Source of the DNA: RHKX01 sp964497825
Lineage (GTDB): Bacteria; Actinomycetota; Thermoleophilia; Solirubrobacterales; 70-9
NCBI GenBank assembly: GCA_964497825.1
Contig: CAZCFA010000003.1
Span: forward strand, 1 to 64,000
Direction of reading: 5' to 3'
Length of the DNA: 64,000 bases
This document shows, piece after piece, positions 23,412-29,876 of the stretch. Below the pieces are notes generated by a model, which saw only the letters and a program-made list of their open reading frames with translations, was not told where the DNA came from and did no database searches. Each line of letters starts with the position of its first letter. The first letter of the stretch is position 1. The position numbers and the translations under genes were made by a program.

Positions 23412-24845
23412 ATGGCCGACCGGAAGCAGGAACGGTCCGCGGGGTTCGCGGGCGCCGAGGCGCCGCTCCCGACGGGGGCGGCGGACCCTGCGCCGGCTCA
23501 GTCCGATGGCCTCAAGGGCCCCTTCGCGGTCGGCGCCTACGCGCACGGGCTGCGCGACTGGCTGCGCAGGCGCGATCGGCTGAAGCTGATCGGCGAGGTC
23601 ACCGGCATGCGGTTCAGCCGCAAGAGCGTCTACTTCGATCTCCGCGACGCCCGCGGCGCCGTCAACTGCTCGATCTGGCTCAGCGACTGGGAGCGGCTCG
23701 GCCTGCCCGAGGGCGCCGTCCGCGACGGCTCCGAGGTGATCGTCAGCGGCGGCCCCGACTACTACCCGGGCAGCGCCACCGCATCGCCCGCGTTCAGCTT
23801 CCGCTGCACCGACCTGCGCCTCGCCGGCGAGGGCGATCTGCTCGCCCAGCTCGCGGCGCTGCGCCGCAGGCTCGAGGCCGAGGGCCTGTTTGAGCCGCAG
23901 CGGCGGCTGCCGCGACCGGCGCTGCCGCGCATGATCGGCATCGTCACCGGCCGCGGCTCTGCCGCCGAGGCCGACCTGCTGGCGGCGCTCGAGCGCCGCG
24001 GCTGGCGAGGCGGCGCCGTGTTCGCCCACCCGCCGGTCCAGGACCGCCACGCGGCGCCGCTGATCGCCCGCGCCGTCACCGACCTCGCCGCGATCGGCGG
24101 GGTCGAGGCGATCGTCGTCGCGCGCGGAGGCGGCAGCCTCGCCGACCTGTGGGCGTTCTGCGACGAGACCCTGTGCCGAACGGTGGCGCTGCTGCGGGTG
24201 CCGGTGATCAGCGCGATCGGCCACGAGTCGGACCGGACGCTGCTCGACGACGTCGCCGCCGCCTGCTGCTCGACCCGGACCCACGCGATCGGGGAGGGGG
24301 TGCGGGTCGACGTCAGCGCCGCCCGCGCCCGGCTCGCGGCGAACGCGACCGCGCTCGGCCGCCACCGCGTCGCCGCCGCGCCCGAGCGCGCCCGCCGGCT
24401 CGCCGGCCTCGCCCGCGCGCTCAGCCACCACACCGACGGCCAGCGCCGGCGCCTGCACCAGATGGTCCGCGAGATCCGCGCCTCCGCCCGCCGCGCGATC
24501 AGCGCCGGCTCGGCCGACTGCGCCCGCCGGGCGCTGGTCCTCGCCCGCAAGCGCGAGGCGGCGCTACACGGAGCCCGCGGGGCCGGCCGCGAGCTGGCGG
24601 CGGGCGCCGCGACCCTGCGGCGCCACCGCGACGCCGCCGCCGGCGAGCGTGCCGCGGCGCTCGAGCGGCTCGCGCGGACGCTCGCCGCGCACGAGCCCGA
24701 GCGGGTGCTCGAGCGCGGCTACGCGATCGTCGAGACGCGCGAGGGCGCCGTTCTCAGCAGCGCCGAGCGGGCCCGGCGCGAGCGCCGGCTGCGCGTCCGC
24801 TTCAGCGACGATCATGTCGATGCCGAGGTGAGCGACGATGACTGA
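23412..24845 (+). CDS. xseA: Exodeoxyribonuclease VII large subunit
   Basis: The 477-residue protein has an N-terminal OB-fold ('KLIGEVTGMRFSRKSVYFDL', about 70) and the XseA catalytic domain: 'RMIGIVTGRGSAAEADLL', 'VARGGGSLADLWAFCDE' and 'VISAIGHESDRTLLDDVA'. A long helical, Arg-rich C-terminal region and the closing 'RVLERGYAIVETREG' strand follow. With XseB it forms exonuclease VII, which degrades single-stranded DNA from both ends. The ATG at 23412 was chosen; the stop overlaps xseB by eight bases. Confidence 0.96.
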   Translation: MADRKQERSAGFAGAEAPLPTGAADPAPAQSDGLKGPFAVGAYAHGLRDWLRRRDRLKLIGEVTGMRFSRKSVYFDLRDARGAVNCSIWLSDWERLGLPEGAVRDGSEVIVSGGPDYYPGSATASPAFSFRCTDLRLAGEGDLLAQLAALRRRLEAEGLFEPQRRLPRPALPRMIGIVTGRGSAAEADLLAALERRGWRGGAVFAHPPVQDRHAAPLIARAVTDLAAIGGVEAIVVARGGGSLADLWAFCDETLCRTVALLRVPVISAIGHESDRTLLDDVAAACCSTRTHAIGEGVRVDVSAARARLAANATALGRHRVAAAPERARRLAGLARALSHHTDGQRRRLHQMVREIRASARRAISAGSADCARRALVLARKREAALHGARGAGRELAAGAATLRRHRDAAAGERAAALERLARTLAAHEPERVLERGYAIVETREGAVLSSAERARRERRLRVRFSDDHVDAEVSDDD

Positions 24846-25167
24846 TCCCGATACTCCCGGCCGCGACGCGGCCGGGGCCGATCGCCCCGAGGGCGCGGCG
24901 ACCCCGGCCAGCTACGAGGCCGCGATCGAGCGGCTCGAGGCGATCATCGAGCGGCTCGACTCCGGCCGCGCCGAGCTGCGCGAGACGCTCGAGCTCTGCC
25001 GCGAGGGCAAGCTGATGGTCGAGTTCTGCAAGGGCGAGCTCGACGCCGTCTCGGGCGAGCTCCGGCGGCTCGACCTCGACGAGCTCGTCAGCAGGCTCGA
25101 GGCGACGCCGGCGGCCGCCGGCGAGGGCGCGGCGGGGGCGGGACCGGAGCCCGGCGCCCAGGCCTGA
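24838..25167 (+). CDS. xseB: Exodeoxyribonuclease VII small subunit
   Basis: A 109-residue protein with the XseB helical hairpin 'YEAAIERLEAIIERLDSGRA' (about 24) and 'LRETLELCREGKLMVEFCKG'. It has a slightly longer disordered N-terminal and Ala/Gly-rich C-terminal tail than usual. It overlaps xseA by eight bases, so the two subunits are translationally coupled. Confidence 0.95.
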   Translation: MTDPDTPGRDAAGADRPEGAATPASYEAAIERLEAIIERLDSGRAELRETLELCREGKLMVEFCKGELDAVSGELRRLDLDELVSRLEATPAAAGEGAAGAGPEPGAQA

Positions 25168-25220
25168 TCGATCGCGGGGCGGTTCAGGGCCGATTTCTCC
25201 GCAAAGAGCGTGAATGCGGT

Positions 25221-25249
25221 TTGCAACGAGCGCGGCGCCCGCGTATGTT
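25221..25249 (+). promoter_or_regulatory. Sigma-70-type promoter for the candidate small RNA
   Basis: TTGCAA (25221-25226) and TATGTT (25244-25249) are separated by exactly 17 bases. This is the best housekeeping-type promoter visible in the window. It points at position about 25255, which is the first base of the closing stem of the structured RNA. Confidence 0.7.
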
Positions 25250-25253
25250 CCCA

Positions 25254-25390
25254 ACCGCGGTACAGGAGAGAGAGGAGCTCACGCGAAAGCCAAGCGGAGC
25301 GAGACTTTCACCAGCCGCCTCGACAGGCTTTGAACGCGCGAAGGCTACGCGCGAGGCAGGCCGACGAGGCGCCCTGTACCGCGTTTTCGT
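25254..25390 (+). ncRNA. Candidate structured small RNA, class not recognised
   Basis: About 135 bases with no convincing ORF. A perfect 11-bp closing stem joins CGCGGTACAGG (25256-25266) and CCTGTACCGCG (25373-25383) and is followed by TTTTCGTTCT, a terminator-like tail. Inside are a hairpin GCTC-A-CGC / GCG-GAGC (about 25277-25300, loop GAAAGCCAA), a 7-bp stem CGCCTCG (25316-25322) / CGAGGCG (25365-25371), and an apical hairpin CGCGCG-AAGGCTA-CGCGCG (about 25335-25353). The shape is a multibranched, free-standing RNA. I tested it by eye against SRP, 6S, 5S, tmRNA, and the glycine, SAM, cobalamin and guanidine aptamers and saw no match. Confidence 0.65.
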
Positions 25391-25759
25391 TCTCCGGCGG
25401 GATCCTGGCCGCGGCGCGGTGGCCGCCCCCAGCCGGCCCGTCCGGCCCGGGCCGTGGCGTCCGTTCCCGGCCGTCGCGGCCGGCCCAGGGCCGTGGCGTC
25501 CGGTCGCGTGCCTACCGTCCGCCCTGCGGCTGCGGGACCTCAACCCCCTCGCAGCGCCGGCACCAGGGGCAGCCTGCCGCCCCCGCCGAGCGACCGGGCG
25601 CTACCCCGGGAGCAGGCGCCGCGACGTCACCCGGGTCCTCACGTCGCCGGTTAGCCCGCCTCGCTCCCGCCGCCGGCCCGCGGCCCGCCGCCCCGACGCT
25701 TGACGCCGCGCGGCCGGCTCAGGTCCGCCCGGCTTGACGCCGCTGCGGTCCTTCGCTAC
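25391..25759. other. Non-coding stretch with a short direct repeat
   Basis: No convincing gene on either strand. The sequence is low-complexity, with GGGCCGTGGCGTCCG occurring twice (about 25457 and 25491). Overlapping ORFs here have Arg/Pro/Ala-only compositions typical of chance frames in GC-rich DNA. Confidence 0.5.
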
Positions 25760-25777
25760 GCTAATTAGCAATACTAA
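25760..25777. promoter_or_regulatory. Probable MarR operator
   Basis: GCTAATTAGC (25760-25769) is a perfect 10-bp palindrome, and TTAG (25765-25768) also pairs with CTAA (25774-25777). It is an isolated AT-rich patch 26 bases ahead of the marR-type gene, the expected place for an autoregulatory site. Confidence 0.6.
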
Positions 25778-25802
25778 GCATCTCGCCCGTTGATGAGCGC
25801 CG

Positions 25803-26267
25803 ATGCACCATGACCCGATGACCTCCGCGACCACACCGACATCCGAGCTGACCGAGCGCGCGGCGCGGCTGCGGCTCGCGATCACGCGCACCGCGCGGCG
25901 GATGCGCCAGGAGGCGAGTCCTGATCTCGGTCCGGCATCGCTGTCGGCGCTGGCGACGATCGACCGGCGCGGGCCACTGACCCCGAGCGAGCTGGCCGCC
26001 GCCGAGCGGATCCAGCGGCCGACCGCGACCCGGCTGCTCGCCGGCCTCGCCGACAAGGGCCTGGTCAGCCGCGCCGCCGACCCCAGCGACGGCCGCTGCT
26101 CGATCGTCAGCGTGACCGCCGCCGGCGAGGCGATGCTGCGCCGGCTGCGCGGCCGCAAGAACGCCTACCTCGCCAAGCGCCTGAAGCAGCTCTCCGAAGA
26201 CGACGTCGCCGCGCTCGAGCGCGCCGCCGGGATCCTCGAGCGGGTGCTCGAGGAGGACCGTAGTTGA
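25803..26267 (+). CDS. MarR-family transcriptional regulator
   Basis: A 154-residue winged-helix regulator. The DNA-binding part is 'LTPSELAAAERIQRPTATRL' (recognition helix) and 'DGRCSIVSVTAAGEAML' (wing), flanked by dimerisation helices. It probably represses the adjoining efflux gene and itself through the palindrome at 25760-25777. The ATG at 25803 or the internal one at 25818 could be used. The stop overlaps the start of the exporter gene. Confidence 0.92.
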   Translation: MHHDPMTSATTPTSELTERAARLRLAITRTARRMRQEASPDLGPASLSALATIDRRGPLTPSELAAAERIQRPTATRLLAGLADKGLVSRAADPSDGRCSIVSVTAAGEAMLRRLRGRKNAYLAKRLKQLSEDDVAALERAAGILERVLEEDRS

Positions 26268-27589
26268 GCGCCGCCCTGCGTCGTAGCTTCGCCTCGCTCG
26301 AGCTCCGCAACTACCGCCTCTACTTCAGCGGCCAGGTCGTCTCGCTCGTCGGCAACTGGATGCAGATCGTGGCCGAGCTGTGGCTGATCCTGCAGCTCAC
26401 CCATTCCGGCGTCTACGTCGGCGCGGCGACCGCTCTGCAGTTCGCCGGCATCCTCCTGTTCGGTGCCCTCGGCGGCGCGCTCGCCGACCGCTTCGACAAG
26501 CGCAGGCTGCTGATCATCAGCCAGACCGGGATGGCGGTGCCGGCGCTGCTGCTGTTCGCGCTCGCCGCCTCCGGCGCCGCCGAGGCCTGGATGGTGCTGG
26601 CCGTGATCGCCCTGCGCGGCCTCGTGCTCGCGGTCGACAACCCGGCCCGGCAGGCGTTCGTGATCGAGATCGTCGGGCCCGACCGGGTCGTCAACGCGGT
26701 CGGGCTCAACAGCGTCCTCGTCCACTCCGCGCGGATCGTCGGCCCGGCGATCGCCGGCGTGATCATCGCCCTCTGGGGGGTGGCCCCGGCGTTCGCGCTG
26801 AACGCGCTCAGCTTCGCCGCGATGCTCGCGGCGCTGGTGCTGATCGACCCGCGCGAGCTCTCGCGGCCGCGGCCGCGGCGCACCCGCGGCGGCATCCGCG
26901 AGGCGGTCCGCTACGTCTCCTCCAAGCGCGAGCTGAGCGTGCCGCTGGCGCTGATGGCGGCGCTCGGCACCCTCGGCTTCAACTTCCAGGTGATCATCCC
27001 GATCCTCGCCGAGCGCTCGTTCGACGGCAACGTCTCCGCCTACTCGCTGCTGATGGTCGCGATGGGGATCGGTTCGATCGCCGGCGCCCTCACCTTCGGC
27101 GCCCGCGGCCACACCGGCAAGGCGTTGATCGCCGCCGCCGCCGCGGGCTTCGGGATCGCGTCGCTTCTGGCGGCGGCGGCACCGACCCTGGCGCTGATGA
27201 TGGTCGCGCTCGCCCTGCTCGGCGTCTGCTCGGTCACGTTCGCGGCGGGCATCAACTCCGGCCTGCAGCTCGCCGCGGCGCCGGAGATGCGGGGTCGGGT
27301 GATGGCGCTGTACTCGATCGTCTTCCTCGGCTCGACCCCGCTCGGCGGCCCGCTCACCGGCTGGCTCGGCGAGAGCTTCGGCTCGCGGGCGCCGCTGCTG
27401 ATGGCGGGCCTCGCCGGGCTCGCGGTCGCTACCGCCGCGACGGCGCTGTGGAGCGAGCGCCGGCCCGCCGTCGCCGTCGCCGCCTTCCGCGGCGCGCTGG
27501 CCGAGCGCCGCCGGCCGCCGATCGCCCGCCGCCGCGGCGAGCACTCGGGCACCGACACCGGCTCGCATCCGGTCGTCCGACGGCCTTAG
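26264..27589 (+). CDS. MFS exporter (EntS/enterobactin-type family)
   Basis: The TTG start overlaps the marR stop (TTGA). The 441-residue protein has 'FASLELRNYRLYFSGQVVSL' at the N-terminus, 'GGALADRFDKRRLLIISQT' after helix 2 and 10-12 transmembrane segments, matching the MFS_3 (EntS-like) group. Such proteins export siderophores, drugs or metabolites. The last 40 residues are a basic cytosolic tail. The marR-exporter pair suggests induction by the exported compound. Confidence 0.9.
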   Translation: MSAALRRSFASLELRNYRLYFSGQVVSLVGNWMQIVAELWLILQLTHSGVYVGAATALQFAGILLFGALGGALADRFDKRRLLIISQTGMAVPALLLFALAASGAAEAWMVLAVIALRGLVLAVDNPARQAFVIEIVGPDRVVNAVGLNSVLVHSARIVGPAIAGVIIALWGVAPAFALNALSFAAMLAALVLIDPRELSRPRPRRTRGGIREAVRYVSSKRELSVPLALMAALGTLGFNFQVIIPILAERSFDGNVSAYSLLMVAMGIGSIAGALTFGARGHTGKALIAAAAAGFGIASLLAAAAPTLALMMVALALLGVCSVTFAAGINSGLQLAAAPEMRGRVMALYSIVFLGSTPLGGPLTGWLGESFGSRAPLLMAGLAGLAVATAATALWSERRPAVAVAAFRGALAERRRPPIARRRGEHSGTDTGSHPVVRRP

Positions 27590-28018
27590 ATGATCGAAAC
27601 GACTACCGCGGCGACGGCGGCGACCGCGACGATCGCGGCGACGGCGACGACCCGGCGGGTCGGACTCGGCACGGGATCGTCACCGAATCGGCGCATTCGC
27701 GGCTTGATCGGTGCGGCTCCGGGTGCCACACCCGCCCCGTTGGCGGACCCCGGGCTAAGAGCCTTCATCGCTGAGATCACGCTGCGCCACGAGAAGGCCA
27801 GCAAGGAAACCGAGCGCTGGCTGCGGATCGCCGACAGGCGCACCGACGAGATGATCCGCAAGGGCGACGAGATCGTCCGTCGCACCGACGAGATGACCCG
27901 CAAGGGCGACGCCGTGATCGCCGAGCTCCGCGACCTGCGAGCGGAGGGCCAGGCTCAACGAGCCGCGCTCTTCCGGATGCTCGACCGCCTCGGACCCGGC
28001 GGTGCCGAGCCCGCCTGA
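27590..28018 (+). CDS. Hypothetical coiled-coil protein
   Basis: The ATG directly abuts the exporter stop. The N-terminal 45 residues are Ala/Thr/Pro-rich and unlikely to be folded; the real start may be further in. From about residue 57 the protein is a continuous amphipathic helix with a repeated unit 'RRTDEMIRKGDEIVRRTDEM', then 'TRKGDAVIAELRDLRAEGQA', a likely coiled coil. Function unknown. Confidence 0.55.
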   Translation: MIETTTAATAATATIAATATTRRVGLGTGSSPNRRIRGLIGAAPGATPAPLADPGLRAFIAEITLRHEKASKETERWLRIADRRTDEMIRKGDEIVRRTDEMTRKGDAVIAELRDLRAEGQAQRAALFRMLDRLGPGGAEPA

Positions 28019-28413
28019 TCCGGCCGCGCTTGGATCCGCCTGACTCGGCGGCGCCGAGCCCATGAGGCTCGGTCAAGTCGAGCCCGTGATCCGGCACCAC
28101 TGAGCTCGCCTTCCAGGAGGTGAAGCGGCCGGCGCCGCGGCGCCGGCCCGCCGCAGCGCGAGCGCCGGTCGACCACACGAACGTCCAGGCTGGGGCCCGC
28201 GGCTTTCGGAACCGCAGCGGCCAGCCGAGAGGGGATCGACAACGGATGGATTAGGCGGATCGCGACCGAGCCGGAGGCTCGCGGCGCGAAGAGCTTGAAC
28301 GGGGTGCAGACGGCAGTGACGCCGCGCTCGAACGATGCAGGGAGCCGGGTTGCCCAGGGGGGCGCGTTCCGGTGCATCGGGGTTGACGGGGTCACCAGCG
28401 ACGTGAGAACCCG
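28019..28413. other. Non-coding gap upstream of the fused sigma factor
   Basis: A 395-base gap in which the ORFs on both strands lack plausible protein composition. It contains inverted repeats such as GGCGCCGCGGCGCC (around 28133) and GAGCC...GGCTC pairs. GGAACC at about 28209 resembles an ECF-type -35 element, but no convincing -10 partner could be assigned. Confidence 0.4.
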
Positions 28414-29823
28414 ATGAGCCCGCCATCCGAGTCCGACCACGACGAGCCCCGGAGGCCCGCAAAGCGCCCCGATGATCGCTCCTGGCCGGAGCGATGCTCA
28501 GCCTTGTTCGAGGATCTGCGGCGTCCGGCGCGGGCGATGGTCGCGCGGGCCTACGGCAAGTCGCTCTCGGACGAGGAGATCGACGACGTCTACTCATCGG
28601 CCTGGACCGCGACCCTGTCCGCGCTGCGCAAGCGCGGCCGTGAGATGAGCGACGTCGAGCTTCGCGCCTACGTGCTCACCGCGGTCGCCAGTCACGCGAG
28701 CAAGGAGCTGCGACGCCGCTCGCGCAAGCCGACCGGGATGCTGAGCGAAGCGCATGAGCAAGCCGTGGCCGACCGCAGTCAGCCGCTGCCGGACGAACGC
28801 GCGATCGGCGCCGAGTCGCAGAGCATCGCGCGCGATCTGCTCAGCAGCCTGCCGACGAGGCGCCGCGCGGTGATGCTGCTTCGCTATGGCTGGGGGTTGA
28901 GCCCGGACGAGGTCTGCGCGCTGATCTCCGGACTTTCCCGCCGCGCCTATCGGAAGGAGGTGACGCGCGGGGTCGAGCAACTGATCGATCGGCTGGAGGA
29001 GCTCGAGAGCGGCCGCTGGTGCCGGAGTCGCGAGCCCTTGATCCGCGACTATCTCGCCGGTACCGCCGATCAGGCGGCCAGGCTGCAGGTCGAGGAGCAC
29101 ATGCGCCATTGCCGCGCCTGCGCCGCCCTGGCGGCACGGGTCCGGGATGAGCTCAACGGGTTCGGGGGGCTCGTCGTCATCGGGGCCGCTGCCGGGCTGA
29201 TCGGCGGCGCCCGTTTCCCGGCGCTGGACTCGCTCGCGAACTTCGCCGCGACCGCGAGGGACGGTGTCGCCGTCGCCGCTGAGAAGGCGGAGCTCACGAT
29301 CGGCACCGTCGCGACGTCCGGTGGGGCCCGGGGCGCGGGTGCCGCCGGGGCCGGGGTCGCGGCCAAGTTCGCCGCGCTCGGAGGCGCCGGAAAGGCGGCG
29401 CTCGCCTGCATCGGAGCGGGCGCCGCCGCGACCGCCTGCGTGGCTGCCGGCGTCATCCCCGGGGTGACGTTCAACGACCTCCGGCCCGGCGGCGACTCGG
29501 CCGCCAAGCAGGTACCGGCCCGCGAGCGGGTCGATCCCGGTCCGCGGTCGCGGGAGTCATCCGATCCTGCCAGCCCCGCTTCGTCGACGCCGGCTCCTGT
29601 CACTGCGGATCCCGAGCCGGCGCCGCCCGATGGACCGGCAGCGGGCGAGCCCGAGCCGGCGAACGACCAACCGCCGGCTCAGGAGTTCGACCCGATCGCC
29701 TCAGCGCCGCAGTCGGTGCCGCCGACGCCCGCTGCACCGGCGCCGGGACCGGCGGCCCCGGCACCACCCCCGGCCCCGGGCGGCGGCGCTGGATCGATCG
29801 CCGGCGAGGAGTTCGGCCCGTAG
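28414..29823 (+). CDS. ECF-like sigma factor fused to a zinc-finger, a membrane segment and a Pro-rich tail
   Basis: A 469-residue fusion. Residues 25-105 carry a sigma region 2 ('VARAYGKSLSDEEIDDVYSS', 'YVLTAVASHASKEL') and 135-200 a region 4 ('LPTRRRAVMLLRYGWGLSPD'). Residues 205-245 hold an anti-sigma-type zinc finger with 'EEHMRHCRACAAL' (HxxxCxxC). Hydrophobic stretches follow (about 250-265 and 305-350), then a roughly 110-residue Pro/Ala-rich tail that would lie outside the cell. Sigma, anti-sigma-like module and anchor are thus one chain, so release would need proteolysis. The two genes downstream, an Ig-like surface protein and a subtilase, are candidate partners or targets. Confidence 0.8.
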   Translation: MSPPSESDHDEPRRPAKRPDDRSWPERCSALFEDLRRPARAMVARAYGKSLSDEEIDDVYSSAWTATLSALRKRGREMSDVELRAYVLTAVASHASKELRRRSRKPTGMLSEAHEQAVADRSQPLPDERAIGAESQSIARDLLSSLPTRRRAVMLLRYGWGLSPDEVCALISGLSRRAYRKEVTRGVEQLIDRLEELESGRWCRSREPLIRDYLAGTADQAARLQVEEHMRHCRACAALAARVRDELNGFGGLVVIGAAAGLIGGARFPALDSLANFAATARDGVAVAAEKAELTIGTVATSGGARGAGAAGAGVAAKFAALGGAGKAALACIGAGAAATACVAAGVIPGVTFNDLRPGGDSAAKQVPARERVDPGPRSRESSDPASPASSTPAPVTADPEPAPPDGPAAGEPEPANDQPPAQEFDPIASAPQSVPPTPAAPAPGPAAPAPPPAPGGGAGSIAGEEFGP

Positions 29824-29876
29824 GTGCGCCACCGGCGCGCAAGCCCAATCGACGCAGCCACCGGCAAGGAGGAACG

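Noticed and set aside
25210..25737. Several overlapping frames in the gap after xseB
   Set aside because: Arg/Pro/Ala/Gly bias, no start signals, and the first part coincides with the structured RNA candidate.
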